From assembly GCF_001661075.1 (NCBI RefSeq), contig NZ_CP014870.1:2624501-2688500 (forward strand): 64,000 nucleotides of DNA, in the 5' to 3' direction. The position numbers and the translations under genes were made by a program. The notes beneath the pieces were generated by a model, which worked only from the letters and a program-made list of their open reading frames with translations, made no database searches and had not been told where the DNA came from. This DNA is from Pseudomonas silesiensis. Lineage in GTDB: Bacteria; Pseudomonadota; Gammaproteobacteria; Pseudomonadales; Pseudomonadaceae. Position 1 is the first letter of the stretch, and each line of letters starts with the position of its first letter. Of this stretch, positions 44,773 through 54,782 are shown piece after piece.

Positions 44773-46260
44773 CTAGGGAAGTGGATCGATGGTGCTCAAC
44801 GGCACCTGTGCGCTGTAGTCGTCGGCAAACGGGATGGCCGGCTGGAACAGGCTTTTCCAGTCCGGTTGGGCAAAAGCCCTTTCACTGTGGCTGCGCATCA
44901 GTTTTTCGAATTGGCGTTGCGCCTGGCGTTGCAGCGCGGGGTAGTCGACCCCTTGCACCTGGCCGTCCTGCATGACGCAGCGGCCGTCGATGTAGCTGGC
45001 GATGCAGTCGTCACCGCGCCCCGCGAGCACCAGGTTTTTCAGCGGATCGAACAGCGGTCCCAGGTGCAGGCCGCGCAGGCTGAACACCGTGATATCGGCC
45101 TTGGCGCCCGGTGCCAGCCGCCCGAGATCGTCGCGGCCCAAGGCCTTGGCACCGCCGAGGGTCGCGGCGTTGTACAGGTCCAGCGTGCCGGTCAGCGAGT
45201 TGCCGCCCTCCATCAGGCGGGCGATGTTCAGGCCCTGGCGTATGTTCTCCAGCAGGTCCGCCGGCCAGGTGTCGGTGCCCAGCGCGAAATTGATACCCTT
45301 GGCCCGATAGCGCCCGAAGGAATTCAGCGCCTCGCCATCCCGGGCAAACACCACAGGGCAATGCACCAGGCTCGCGCCGCCATCCACCACCCGCTGCAGG
45401 TCGTCGTCGCCCTGGGTGTAGAGGCCGTGGGGCAGCAGGCTGCGCGGGGTCAACAGATCCAGTTGCTGCAGCCAAGCCAGAGGCGAGACGCCGCGCAGTT
45501 GCTCGACCATCGCCACCTCGCCGAGCCCCTGGCAGCAATGCAGGCGCATCGGTGCATTGAGTTCCCGGCTCAGCGCGGCAGTGCGTTGCAGCAGCGCCGG
45601 GGTGCAGGTCTGGATGCGATCCGGCAGCAGCGCGCCGCGAATCAGGCCTCCCTGTGCGCCGTCGAAGTCATAAAAGAACCGTGCGGCGGCCTCAAGTCCG
45701 GCCATCCCCCGAGCCTCGTCCCAGTGATGCCCGAGACTGCCATCGGCGCGCCAGTAACCCATGCCGCTCATATAGCAGGGACCGAGGTATGTGCGCAGCC
45801 CGAGTTCACCGGCGATACCGGCCACCGCGGCAAATTCGTCGTAGGTCTCGGCCCACTCGCGGTAATACATCGAGGTAATCGGCATGGCGGTAGTGATGCC
45901 GTTGCGGATCAGCTGCGTGAAGGCGTAGCGGTATTTGAAAACCTCTTCATCCGCCGTGTAGCTCTCCCGCGGACCGGCCGCCAGGTAGTCCTCGGACCAC
46001 ATCCGGCCCATGGCCCGCTCATCGCCGTTGTCGAGTGTCAGCACCGTGGAGTCCAGGTCCCCGAGCGCATCGAGATCGATGAAGCCGGGCCCGATCAAGG
46101 CATTGCCGTAATCAATCCACTGATCCACCGGCCCCGGATAATCACGCCCGACAAACAGGATGCGCGAGCCTTCAAACACCACTTCGCCGTCGCGCCACAG
46201 TACATGTCGCTGGCCATCGAAGCCGACGACACAGCTCGCTTTCAGGCCGATGCGCTTCAC
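44773..46260 (-). CDS. amidohydrolase-superfamily protein lacking the N-terminal HxH
   Basis: A 495-residue TIM-barrel amidohydrolase similar in layout to SsnA/AtzA-type deaminases. Where the metal-binding HxH should follow PGFID, it reads LDALGDLD (residues 63-70). Later residues remain: MRLHCCQGLGE, LLPHGLYTQGDDD and LGTDTWPADLLENIR. The GTG at 46260 overlaps the upstream stop by four bases (GTGA) and is the natural start. The enzyme may use another metal arrangement. Substrate unknown; a heterocycle or amidine is plausible from context. Confidence 0.75.
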   Translation of the reverse strand: MKRIGLKASCVVGFDGQRHVLWRDGEVVFEGSRILFVGRDYPGPVDQWIDYGNALIGPGFIDLDALGDLDSTVLTLDNGDERAMGRMWSEDYLAAGPRESYTADEEVFKYRYAFTQLIRNGITTAMPITSMYYREWAETYDEFAAVAGIAGELGLRTYLGPCYMSGMGYWRADGSLGHHWDEARGMAGLEAAARFFYDFDGAQGGLIRGALLPDRIQTCTPALLQRTAALSRELNAPMRLHCCQGLGEVAMVEQLRGVSPLAWLQQLDLLTPRSLLPHGLYTQGDDDLQRVVDGGASLVHCPVVFARDGEALNSFGRYRAKGINFALGTDTWPADLLENIRQGLNIARLMEGGNSLTGTLDLYNAATLGGAKALGRDDLGRLAPGAKADITVFSLRGLHLGPLFDPLKNLVLAGRGDDCIASYIDGRCVMQDGQVQGVDYPALQRQAQRQFEKLMRSHSERAFAQPDWKSLFQPAIPFADDYSAQVPLSTIDPLP

Positions 46261-47453
46261 AGGCGACTGTCCAATAAAGCCCCATTGGCGGCGATCAGCC
46301 TGCCTGCCCGATACACCTGGCGCACCGGTCGCGAGACCACGGCCTCGCCCAAGGTCTGCACCGGCATCAGCAGGAAGTCCGCCGCCTGGCCGATCTCCAG
46401 CCCATAACCCTTGCAGCCCAACGCCCGAGCGCCATTGACCGTGGCCGCTTCGAATGCCGCCGCCAGTTCCTCGTCCTTGTTCAAGTCGAAACGAAACGCC
46501 AGCAGCATCGCCCGTTCCAGCATGTCGCCGTTGCCCATGGGCGACCAGGCGTCGCGAATGCCGTCCGAACCCAGGCAGACATTGACCCCTGCTTCGCGCA
46601 GGGCGAGGAAGGGTGGCACCGCGCAGTCGGCGGGGGCCGAACTCATCAGCGAAATGTCCAGCACCGCCAGCCGCTCCGCCAAGGGTTTGACCTGACCCCA
46701 GGGCAACATCCCCAGGCAATACGCATGGCTGATCATCACCCGACCCTGACGCGCGAAACGCTCGGTGTAGTCGGCGATCAGCGCGATCTGCCACAGGCCC
46801 AGTTCGCCTTTGTCATGCAGGTGAATGTCCACACCGCGATCGAACTCGCTGGCCAGCTTGAAGACGAAATCGAGTTGGGCGATCGGGTCGTTGTCGATGC
46901 CGCAGGGGTCGAGGCCACCGACGTTCTCCACGCCCAGGGCCATGGCTTCACGCATCAGTTCGGCGGTGCCCGGGCGGGAGATCAGGCCGGTTTGCGGGAA
47001 CACCACCAGTTGCAGGTCGATCAGGTCGCGGTAGTTGTCGCGCAGTTGCTGCATGGCTTCGACATGGCGCAGGCCGAAGTCGGGGTCGATATCGACGTGG
47101 CAGCGCAGGGTCAGCGAACCGCGGGCAATGCAGTTTTCCAGCAGGGCGCCGGCTCGTTGGGCGATGGGGGCGTCGATTTCCCGCAGTACACGGCGTTCGT
47201 TGGCGATGTAGTCCTTGAGGGTCGGGCCGGCGCTGTTCGGGCGCCAGGGTTGGCCCCAGAGGGTTTTGTCGAGGTGGACGTGGCTTTCCACCAGGGCGGG
47301 GGTGAGGAGCTGGTGTTGGCCGTCGATGTCGGTGGCGGTCAGCGGTGCATTGGTGGCCGGGCGCCGGGCTTTGAACTGGCCGTTTTCCAGAAGCAGGTCT
47401 TCGGCGGGGGCGCCGTAGGGGTGCACGTTGCGTAGCCAGCGGGGTTGGGTCAT
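46257..47453 (-). CDS. cytosine deaminase-like amidohydrolase
   Basis: A 398-residue metal-dependent hydrolase with the CodA-like pattern: ESHVHLDKT (HxH at 58-60), DIHLHDKGE, RVMISHAYCLG and VCLGSDGIRDAWSP. This supports deamination or hydrolysis of a small N-heterocycle. The ATG at 47453 is chosen because upstream in-frame codons lie in REP sequence. It is the first enzyme gene after the transporter genes, and its stop overlaps the next amidohydrolase start. Confidence 0.83.
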   Translation of the reverse strand: MTQPRWLRNVHPYGAPAEDLLLENGQFKARRPATNAPLTATDIDGQHQLLTPALVESHVHLDKTLWGQPWRPNSAGPTLKDYIANERRVLREIDAPIAQRAGALLENCIARGSLTLRCHVDIDPDFGLRHVEAMQQLRDNYRDLIDLQLVVFPQTGLISRPGTAELMREAMALGVENVGGLDPCGIDNDPIAQLDFVFKLASEFDRGVDIHLHDKGELGLWQIALIADYTERFARQGRVMISHAYCLGMLPWGQVKPLAERLAVLDISLMSSAPADCAVPPFLALREAGVNVCLGSDGIRDAWSPMGNGDMLERAMLLAFRFDLNKDEELAAAFEAATVNGARALGCKGYGLEIGQAADFLLMPVQTLGEAVVSRPVRQVYRAGRLIAANGALLDSRL

Positions 47454-47480
47454 TTCATACCTCAGTTTTATGTTGTTCAG

Positions 47481-47693
47481 GCGGGCCTCATCGCGGGCAA
47501 GCCCGCTCACACAGGGATCTGGGTTGGCACTCCATTTTTGTTCCAACACAAAACCCTGTGGGAGCGGGCTTGCCCGCGATGGCCGCGACTCAGTTTCAAG
47601 CCAGGCCGTTAACCCACCCACCGGGTTTTGAGTTGGCACACCATTTTTGTTTCAACACAAAATCCTGTGGGAGCCGGGCTTGCCCGCGATGGA
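47481..47693. repeat. REP cluster with duplicated linker
   Basis: One inverted REP (47481-47514) and two forward REPs (47554-47583, 47665-47693). The ~60-bp stretch GTTGGCAC.CCATTTTTGTT.CAACACAAAA.CCTGTGGGAG is duplicated 110 bp apart. Confidence 0.88.
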
Positions 47694-47718
47694 CGCGCCA
47701 CGGTCTCGAGCCAGGCAC

Positions 47719-48786
47719 TTAACCCTTGAGCTTCGCCCAAATCCGGTCCTGCAGCTCCCGCGCCTTGTTGCTGCACTCTTTCTCCGGGCGCAGGCGCGAG
47801 GCGAATTCATCCGGCATGTTGATGGCGTCCATCACCCGCCATTTGGCGTCGATCAAGGTGTCGCTCTGGATGCCGTTGGCGTAGGCGATGGCATTGGACA
47901 CGGCGGCGGCGTTTTCCGGTTTCATCATCCAGTCGATGAAGACCTTGGCGTTGCCAGGGTGCGGTGCGCTTTTGGGCACGGCGAAGTTATCCTGGAACAT
48001 CGCCAGGCCTTCACGGGGATACACGTACTTGATCGTGCTCTTCTGCAACGTGGCCCGGGCCGTGGAGCCGTTCCAGTTCTGCATCATGATCACTTCACCG
48101 GAGGCCATGCGGTCGACGGTGTTGTCGGAGCTGTACATCTTCAGGAAGGGTTTCTGTTTTTGCAGCAGCTCCAGGATGCGCTTGGCGTCCTGCGGGTTTT
48201 CGCTGCATTCATCGACGTTCAGGTAATGGCTGGCGGCGTTGATCACACTGCTCGAGGTGTCGAGGGCGGCTAGTTGGCCTTGCAGTTCCTTGCGCGGTTC
48301 GAAGAACTCTTTCCACGAGTCGTCCAGCTTGCCACCGGGCACCCGCGCGCTGTCATAGGAAAACCCGGTGGTGCCCCACAGGTACGGCGCCGAGTACTTG
48401 CGGCCGGGGTCGAAGCTCGGGTTGCGGAACGGTGGTTTGACGTACTGGAAATTGGGCAGGCTCGAGGCGTCGAACGCCAGCAGCAAGTCCTGCTTGATCA
48501 GGGTTTGCATGATCGACTGCGACGGCACGATCACGTCATACGCCGCGCCGCCGGCCTGCAACTTGGCCAGCAGGGTTTCGTTGCTGTCGTAGCCATCCAT
48601 GGTGACCTTGATCCCGGTCTCCTTTTCGAACTTGGCCAGCAATTCGACCGGGTAGTAGTCGGTCCAGTTGTAGAAGAACAATTGCTTGGGCTCGGCGGCC
48701 TGTGCGTTGAACGCGGTAAAGCAACTCAGGGCAAGACCGGCGACAGCGAAACGCATGCTTTTTGTTTTCATCGGCTTTCTTTTCAT
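47719..48786 (-). CDS. polyamine-type ABC substrate-binding protein (PotD-like)
   Basis: A 355-residue periplasmic binding protein. A signal peptide ends ...CFTAFNAQA, and the mature start LFFYNWTDYYPVELLAKFEKETGIKVT is typical of PotD/PotF-family spermidine, putrescine or other cation binders. A later segment GEVIMMQNWNGS is also family-like. The acidic ligand residues of true polyamine binders cannot be checked by eye. Start 48786 or 48771. It follows the second permease gene after 17 bases. Confidence 0.88.
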   Translation of the reverse strand: MKRKPMKTKSMRFAVAGLALSCFTAFNAQAAEPKQLFFYNWTDYYPVELLAKFEKETGIKVTMDGYDSNETLLAKLQAGGAAYDVIVPSQSIMQTLIKQDLLLAFDASSLPNFQYVKPPFRNPSFDPGRKYSAPYLWGTTGFSYDSARVPGGKLDDSWKEFFEPRKELQGQLAALDTSSSVINAASHYLNVDECSENPQDAKRILELLQKQKPFLKMYSSDNTVDRMASGEVIMMQNWNGSTARATLQKSTIKYVYPREGLAMFQDNFAVPKSAPHPGNAKVFIDWMMKPENAAAVSNAIAYANGIQSDTLIDAKWRVMDAINMPDEFASRLRPEKECSNKARELQDRIWAKLKG

Positions 48787-48803
48787 GACTGCAGGCTCCA
48801 GGC

Positions 48804-49592
48804 TTATTGTTGTTTGCCGCGCTGTCCCAGCCAGAAGGCCAGCACCACCAGCACGATGGAAATCACCAGCATCAGGGTCGAGATCGCGTTGATCTCCGGG
48901 GTCACACCGGCCTTGATCGCCGAGAAGATGTACACCGGCAAGGTCGTGGAACCCGGGCCGGCGACGAAGAAGGTCATGATGAAATCATCGAGACTGACCA
49001 CGAACGCCAGCACCGAACCCGACAGCACCGCCGGCCACAGCAGCGGCAAGGTCACCCGGCGAAACACCTGCCACGGATTGGCGTACAGATCGTTCGCGGC
49101 CTCCAGCAGACTCTTGTCCAGGTCGTTCAGTCGTGCGCGAATCGGCAGGTAGGCGAAGGGAATGCAGAAGCCGATGTGCGCGACGATCACCGTCAGCAAA
49201 CCCAGCTTGATCCCCAGCGCCATGAACAGCAGCAGGGTCGCCACGGCGGTGACGATCTCCGGCAGGATCAGGGGCAGGTTGATGCCGCCCTCGACCATTT
49301 TCTGTCCGTAGAACGGCCGGTAGGTGGCCAACGCCGCCAGCAAGGCAATGGTCGTGGCGCAGACCGTGGCGATGCTGGCGACGATGATCGAGTTCAGCGC
49401 TGCGGTCTGGATCGACGGGTTTGCCAGAATCCGCCCGTACCAGGCGAACGAGAACTCGGTCCACACCGTCGCCGAGCGGTTGGCGTTGAAGCTATAGGCA
49501 ATCAACACCAGGATCGGCAGGTACAGATAGGCCAGGATCAGCAGGCTGACTTCCCGGGTCAGGGGCAGTTTTTTCAAGTGCAGGGCGATCAT
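48804..49592 (-). CDS. ABC permease, PotC-like
   Basis: A 262-residue permease with about six membrane segments. The EAA motif reads SLLEAANDLYANPWQVFRRVTLPLLWPAVLSG. It overlaps the PotB-like gene by four bases (ATGA). One of two channel subunits of the polyamine-type importer. Confidence 0.9.
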   Translation of the reverse strand: MIALHLKKLPLTREVSLLILAYLYLPILVLIAYSFNANRSATVWTEFSFAWYGRILANPSIQTAALNSIIVASIATVCATTIALLAALATYRPFYGQKMVEGGINLPLILPEIVTAVATLLLFMALGIKLGLLTVIVAHIGFCIPFAYLPIRARLNDLDKSLLEAANDLYANPWQVFRRVTLPLLWPAVLSGSVLAFVVSLDDFIMTFFVAGPGSTTLPVYIFSAIKAGVTPEINAISTLMLVISIVLVVLAFWLGQRGKQQ

Positions 49593-50506
49593 GCGGTGGC
49601 TCCCCGGCGAAGTGTTTTGGCGGCGCTGCGGCTATAGAGGGCGTACAACACCAGCGACAGCAGCAGAATCCCCAGCAGCAGGAACGACAGCGAACTGCCC
49701 AGCGGCCAGTTGCGCGCGGTGCCGAACTGCTGCTGGATCAGGTTGCCGATCATCAGGGTCTTGCCGCCGCCGAGAATCGCCGGGGTGATGAAGGCGCCAA
49801 GACTCGGCACGAACACCAGCAGCGCGCCAGCAATTACCCCGGGCATCGACAGCGGCAGGATGATCCGCTTCAGTGCATGCCAGCGATTGGCGCCCAGGTC
49901 GTAGGCGGCTTCCACCAGGCGCCAGTCGAGTTTTTCCAGGGTCGAGTAGATCGGCAAAATCATGAACGGCAAAAAGCTGTAGACCAGCCCGACGCTGACC
50001 GCGAAGTCGTTGTAGAGCAGGGTGATGCCACCGGCTTGAGGGAACAGCGCATTGAGACTCTGGGCGACCCAGCCATGCTCGCGCAGGATGATCAGCCAGG
50101 CGTAGTTGCGGATCAGCAGGTTGGTCCAGAACGGGATGGTGATCAGCAACACCATGAGGTTGCGCCGACGCGGGGTCAGGCTCGACATCCACAGGGCCAC
50201 CGGGAAGCCGAACAGGAAGCACAACACCGTGGTGCCGCCGGCCTGGAACACCGAGCGCAACAGCGCCTGGGCATACACCCAGTTCAGCTCCAGTTCACCG
50301 TCGAAACCTTCCTGGAAAAACAGTTGCACGTAGCTGTGCAATTGCCAGTCGGCCTGCCAGTCGACACCGCCATAGACGTTGCGCGGCAGCAGGCTGATGT
50401 AGCCCATGATGCCCAGCGGAATGGCAATCAGGGCCAGCAGGGTCAAAACCACCGGGCTGAGCAACAGCGCGCGGTTGAGGGCGGGAGAAGTGCTGCTGAC
50501 GCTCAT
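49589..50506 (-). CDS. ABC permease, PotB-like
   Basis: A 305-residue permease with about six membrane segments. The EAA loop reads LVEAAYDLGANRWHALKRIILPLSMPGVIAG. It starts one base after the ATPase gene stop, so the genes form a single transcript. Confidence 0.9.
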   Translation of the reverse strand: MSVSSTSPALNRALLLSPVVLTLLALIAIPLGIMGYISLLPRNVYGGVDWQADWQLHSYVQLFFQEGFDGELELNWVYAQALLRSVFQAGGTTVLCFLFGFPVALWMSSLTPRRRNLMVLLITIPFWTNLLIRNYAWLIILREHGWVAQSLNALFPQAGGITLLYNDFAVSVGLVYSFLPFMILPIYSTLEKLDWRLVEAAYDLGANRWHALKRIILPLSMPGVIAGALLVFVPSLGAFITPAILGGGKTLMIGNLIQQQFGTARNWPLGSSLSFLLLGILLLSLVLYALYSRSAAKTLRRGATA

Positions 50507-50507
50507 C

Positions 50508-51593
50508 TCAGGCCTCCATCAACAGGCAGGCGTGGGGCGGCAGGTTGACCGCGACGCGATCGCCGACCACCCGGCCGCGGTTGAGGCCTTCGTTGTTCTC
50601 GCGCAGCATGACCTTGATGTCGTTGTTCAGGCGGCACTGATACAGGGTGGCGGTGCCGACGTACAGCACCGCCTCGATCACGCCGCGCAGGTGGTGCGGT
50701 TGCGCCACGTCGACCAGTTGTGAACGTTCCGGACGAAACGCCAGTTGCACCTTGGTCCCGTCGAAACCCGGGGCCGGGCAGGGGATTTCCACTGGCATGC
50801 CGCTGGGCACGAACAGGTTTTCATCGTGCTGGCCGCGCTTGATATGGCCAGGCAGGAAATTGATGTCGCCGATGAACTGAGCGACGAACCGATGCTGCGG
50901 GCGTTCGTAGATTTCATTGGGCGTACCGATCTGCAGGATCTTGCCGGCGGACATCACGGCAATGCGATCGGACAGGGTCAGGGCTTCTTCCTGATCGTGG
51001 GTGACGAAAATGAAGGTGATCCCGGCTTCCTTTTGCACGCGCTTGAGTTCGACCTGCATTTCCTTGCGCAGCTTGAGGTCGAGGGCCGACAGCGGTTCGT
51101 CGAGCAGCAACACCCTGGGTTTTGGCGCCAAAGCCCGGGCCAGCGCCACACGTTGCTGTTGACCACCGGACAACTCGGCCGGTTTGCGCTTGGCCAGGTG
51201 TTGCATTTGCACCAGCGCCAGCATCTCGTCGACACGTTGCGCAATCTGCTCGCGATCAAGACCCTGCATCTCGAGGCCGAAGGCGATATTCTGCGCGACA
51301 CTCATGTGCGGAAACAGCGCGTAGCTCTGGAACACCGTGTTGACCCGACGCTTGAATGGCGGCAGGTCGTTGACCGGCTCGCCGGCGAGACGGATCTCCC
51401 CCGCGCTGACATGCTCGAAGCCGGCGATAGTGCGCAGCAGGGTAGTCTTGCCACAGCCGGAAGGACCGAGCAGGGTGAAGAACTCGTTGTCGGCGATGTC
51501 CACCGACACGTTGTCGAGGGCTGGAGCCAGCCCGGGATCGTCGGAATACCGTTTGGAGACGTTACGCACTTCAATTGCTACTGGATGACCCAT
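50508..51593 (-). CDS. ABC ATPase, PotA-like
   Basis: A 361-residue ATPase with Walker [10 protein letters not shown] (43-51), signature [15 protein letters not shown], Walker [14 protein letters not shown] and [21 protein letters not shown]-terminal TOBE-like domain (about 275-355) is typical of PotA. It heads the minus-strand operon that continues to the flavin reductase gene, and it is divergent from the FCD regulator. Confidence 0.92.
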   Translation of the reverse strand: MGHPVAIEVRNVSKRYSDDPGLAPALDNVSVDIADNEFFTLLGPSGCGKTTLLRTIAGFEHVSAGEIRLAGEPVNDLPPFKRRVNTVFQSYALFPHMSVAQNIAFGLEMQGLDREQIAQRVDEMLALVQMQHLAKRKPAELSGGQQQRVALARALAPKPRVLLLDEPLSALDLKLRKEMQVELKRVQKEAGITFIFVTHDQEEALTLSDRIAVMSAGKILQIGTPNEIYERPQHRFVAQFIGDINFLPGHIKRGQHDENLFVPSGMPVEIPCPAPGFDGTKVQLAFRPERSQLVDVAQPHHLRGVIEAVLYVGTATLYQCRLNNDIKVMLRENNEGLNRGRVVGDRVAVNLPPHACLLMEA

Positions 51594-51613
51594 AATGGTG
51601 CATTCCTCTAATT

Positions 51614-51644
51614 ATTGTATGCAATATCTGGATGCAATCTACAA
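51614..51644. promoter_or_regulatory. candidate FCD-GntR operator
   Basis: ATTGTATGCAAT (51614-51625) resembles the ATTG-N4-CAAT/TTGTATACAA boxes of GntR/FCD regulators. A second ATGCAAT...TACAA half-site follows within 20 bases. It lies between the ATPase gene and the divergent regulator. Confidence 0.55.
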
Positions 51645-51733
51645 ATAACCGGATTAATCTGCTCGTGCAACCCCCTTTTTCAATGGCTGCTCTTCGCCAG
51701 GGGCCGGTTGTTTCATGCAAAGGGAGTGTTCTG

Positions 51734-52426
51734 ATGACAGAGAAAAAACTGGAGACCACGGTCGACCGCGTCTACCAAGGGGTTTACGAGGCGATCAGCA
51801 AGCGTTCGTTGCGTCCGGGGATGAAGCTGGGCGAGGCGTCGCTGGCCGAACTTTTCAATGTCAGCCGGACGTCGGTTCGTGCCGCGCTCAAGCAACTGGA
51901 AGCCGATGGACTGGTGACCACCGAACCCAACAAGGGGGCGTCGGTGTCATTGCCCAGTGACGAGGAAATCCGTTCGTTGTTCGAAACCCGGCGCCTGATC
52001 GAGATCGGCATCGTCAGCGAGCTGTGCCGTCGACGCGACACCGCAGTGACCCGGGACCTGCGCGATCATTTGTTGCTCGAGGACCAGGCGCACCAGAGCG
52101 GCGACCATGAACGGCTGATTCATCTGCTCGGCGAGTTCCACATCAAGCTCGCGCAAAGCCTGAACAACCCGGTGTTGCTGGACTGGTTCCGCAAACTGAT
52201 TTCCCGTGCCTCGCTCTACGCCGCCGCACTGGATGACGACAGCCACCAGGCCTGCCGCGACGATGAACACCTGCGCCTGATCGAATACATAGAAGCCGGC
52301 AACCAGAGCGCGGCCATCGAGCTGACCTGCATGCATTTGAACGGCATCGAGAAGGCGATTCTCGACGTCGCCGCCACCTTGAAAACCGGCTACCACCCGC
52401 TCAAGCATTTGATCGAGGTCCTGTAG
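51734..52426 (+). CDS. GntR family regulator, FCD subfamily
   Basis: A 230-residue regulator with an N-terminal winged HTH (LRPGMKLGEASLAELFNVSRTSVRAALKQLEADGLVTTEPNKGASV) and a C-terminal all-helical FCD domain with metal-site histidines (GEFHIKLAQ, DDEHLRLIEYIEAG). AGGGAG is eight bases before the ATG. It is divergent from the polyamine-type transporter and amidohydrolase operon, which it probably controls. Its stop codon lies inside a REP. Confidence 0.88.
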   Translation: MTEKKLETTVDRVYQGVYEAISKRSLRPGMKLGEASLAELFNVSRTSVRAALKQLEADGLVTTEPNKGASVSLPSDEEIRSLFETRRLIEIGIVSELCRRRDTAVTRDLRDHLLLEDQAHQSGDHERLIHLLGEFHIKLAQSLNNPVLLDWFRKLISRASLYAAALDDDSHQACRDDEHLRLIEYIEAGNQSAAIELTCMHLNGIEKAILDVAATLKTGYHPLKHLIEVL

Positions 52427-52543
52427 GAGCGAGCTTGCTCCGGCGGCGTTCCGACGATGGGCGTCAACGATGACGAGTCCTGCCTGTATAAACGCGGTGC
52501 CCTTACGTCCATCGCGAACGAGCTCGCTCCTACAGGGGTGAGT
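52422..52543. repeat. BIME overlapping the end of the FCD regulator gene
   Basis: TCCTGTAGGAGCGAGCTTGCTCCGG begins inside the last codons, so the REP supplies the TAG stop. An inverted REP ends at 52543. Confidence 0.9.
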
Positions 52544-52656
52544 CAGTGAGTCGTGGGTGTACCAGGACGGGATGAATCAGTGTTACTTCAGTGAACCATT
52601 GGCCTCCCCAGTGCTCGAAGCAAACAGGTGCCATTCAGGGACAAAAGAGTCAGCCG

Positions 52657-54768
52657 ATGCAGTTTCTAGACGATAGCCACGGATGTGCCGGCTGGAGCGG
52701 TGAAATGGCCGGGCGCATTCGTGCGTTCGACTGGAGCCTGACCGAGCTTGGGAAAATGGACGCCTGGCCCGCAAGCCTGTGCAGTGCGGTGCAGTTGATG
52801 CTCGCTTCACCGCTGCCGATGGTGATGCTCTGGGGCCGTCCCGGCTACATGATCTATAACGATGCGTACTCGAAATTCGCCGGTGGCCGCCATCCTTACC
52901 TGTTGGGTTCCCCGGTGGAGCTGGGCTGGCCGGAAGTGGCCGAGTTCAACCGACACGTGGTCGACACCTGCCTGGCGGGCGGCACGCTGTCCTACCGTAA
53001 TAAAGAGCTGGTGCTGCTGCGGGACGGGATTCCCGAAGACGTCTGGCTGGACCTGTATTACAGCCCGGTGGCCAATGATGACGGCAAACCGGCCGGGGTC
53101 ATGGCGATGGTGGTCGAGACCACGGATCACGTGATTTCCGAACGTCGCCGCCGGGCCGCCGAAGACGCCTATCGCGCCGATAATGAACGGGTGCGCCTGG
53201 CGCTCAATGCCGGCGCCTTGCTCGGCTCGTTCGTCTGGGACATCAAGGGCAATGTGCTGTCTGGTGACGAACGCTTTGCCCGCACCTTTTCCTACCCGGC
53301 CGAACAGGATCTGGCCGACCTGCCAACGGACATCGCCCAGGCACGGATCCATCCGGACGACCGCAGTTGGGTTCAGGAACAGGTCAACCGATCGGTGGAA
53401 ACCGGCGAACCCTTCAACGCCGAATACCGGGTCCTGCGTGCCGATGGCAATTATCTGTGGGCGCAGGCGAGCGGTTGCTGCGAGTTCAACGAACAGGGCG
53501 AACCGTTCCGCTTCCCGGGGGTGTTGATCGACATCCACGAACGCAAGACGGCCGAGGAGTCGTTGCTCAGGTTCACCCGCAACCTGGAGCAGCGTGTCGC
53601 CGATGAAGTGGAAGCACGGCTGACGGCTGAAGAGCAACTGCGCCAATCACAGAAACTCGAAGCCATCGGCGGCCTCACCGGCGGCGTGGCCCATGACTTC
53701 AACAACCTGTTGCAGGTGATCGCCGGCAACCTGCATCTGCTGGCGCGGCATGAACCGGACAACGCCAATGTGCAGCGCCGGGTCAGCGCCTCGATTGCCG
53801 CGGTCGAGCGCGGCGCCAAGCTGTCCTCGCAACTGCTGGCGTTCGCCCGCCGTCAGCCCTTGTCGCCGGCAGTCTGCGACCCCCGACAAATTTTCGACGG
53901 CCTGGCTGAGCTGTTGCAGCGGGCCCTGGGGGAAACCATCCAGATCAGTGTGGCGGCACCTGCAGATGCCTGGCATCTGCATGTGGATCGCAATCAACTG
54001 GAAAACGCCATCCTCAACCTGGCGATCAATGCCCGTGACGCCATGCAGGGCGAAGGCACGATCGAGTTCAGTGCGAGCAATGTTGCACTCGATGCGCGGT
54101 TCTGTGCGGGCAAGGGCATTGTGCCCGGCGATTTCGTCTGCGTTGCGGTGGCGGACAGCGGCGTCGGCATGTCCCCCGACGTGCTCGGGCACGCGTTCGA
54201 ACCGTTTTTCACCACCAAGGCCGATGGCCAGGGCACGGGGCTGGGCCTGAGCATGGTGTTCGGGTTCGTCAAGCAAAGCGGCGGGCATATCGAGATGTCC
54301 AGTGTCCCGGGACAGGGCACCCGGGTGCAGCTGTATTTCCCCCGCAGCCTGCGTCCGCTGCCCAGTGAATCGCCCCCGCATGATCCGCAACAGCCAGGCG
54401 GCAACGAAACCGTGCTGGTGGTCGAGGATAACGAGGCGGTGCGCAGCGCGGCGGTCGAGTTGCTGCGCGAAGAAGGCTATCAAGTCTTGACCGCCGGGAA
54501 CGGCGACATGGCCATGCAGATGTTGCTGGAAGGCGTGGCGGTGGACCTGATTTTCACCGATGTGGTCATGCCGGGCCTGATCAAGAGTTCGGACCTGGCC
54601 GCCTGGGCCAAGGTGCAGACGCCGCCGGTGCCGATCCTGTTCACCTCCGGCCACACCCGTGACATTATTTCGCGCAATCACCAGCTCAGCCCCGATACGC
54701 ATCTGCTGAGCAAACCTTATGGTCCCGAGGCGCTCACCCAAATGGTCCGCGCGGTGCTCAATGGCTGA
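52657..54768 (+). CDS. PAS hybrid histidine kinase (HK-REC), soluble
   Basis: A 703-residue kinase without clear membrane segments. Two PAS-like domains occupy about 30-175 and 185-320. HisKA has [17 protein letters not shown], HATPase has [22 protein letters not shown] and [12 protein letters not shown], and a C-terminal receiver carries [10 protein letters not shown]. The N-terminal [18 protein letters not shown] is common in bacteriophytochrome-like PAS kinases. It is 14 bases from uvrA2 and could share its transcript. Confidence 0.87.
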   Translation: MQFLDDSHGCAGWSGEMAGRIRAFDWSLTELGKMDAWPASLCSAVQLMLASPLPMVMLWGRPGYMIYNDAYSKFAGGRHPYLLGSPVELGWPEVAEFNRHVVDTCLAGGTLSYRNKELVLLRDGIPEDVWLDLYYSPVANDDGKPAGVMAMVVETTDHVISERRRRAAEDAYRADNERVRLALNAGALLGSFVWDIKGNVLSGDERFARTFSYPAEQDLADLPTDIAQARIHPDDRSWVQEQVNRSVETGEPFNAEYRVLRADGNYLWAQASGCCEFNEQGEPFRFPGVLIDIHERKTAEESLLRFTRNLEQRVADEVEARLTAEEQLRQSQKLEAIGGLTGGVAHDFNNLLQVIAGNLHLLARHEPDNANVQRRVSASIAAVERGAKLSSQLLAFARRQPLSPAVCDPRQIFDGLAELLQRALGETIQISVAAPADAWHLHVDRNQLENAILNLAINARDAMQGEGTIEFSASNVALDARFCAGKGIVPGDFVCVAVADSGVGMSPDVLGHAFEPFFTTKADGQGTGLGLSMVFGFVKQSGGHIEMSSVPGQGTRVQLYFPRSLRPLPSESPPHDPQQPGGNETVLVVEDNEAVRSAAVELLREEGYQVLTAGNGDMAMQMLLEGVAVDLIFTDVVMPGLIKSSDLAAWAKVQTPPVPILFTSGHTRDIISRNHQLSPDTHLLSKPYGPEALTQMVRAVLNG

Positions 54769-54782
54769 ACAAAGGCTGCCCC

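Noticed and set aside
43630..46407. 925-residue plus-strand frame
   Set aside because: It crosses the end of dnaE2, a BIME and two minus-strand genes; the proteins on the minus strand are recognisable.
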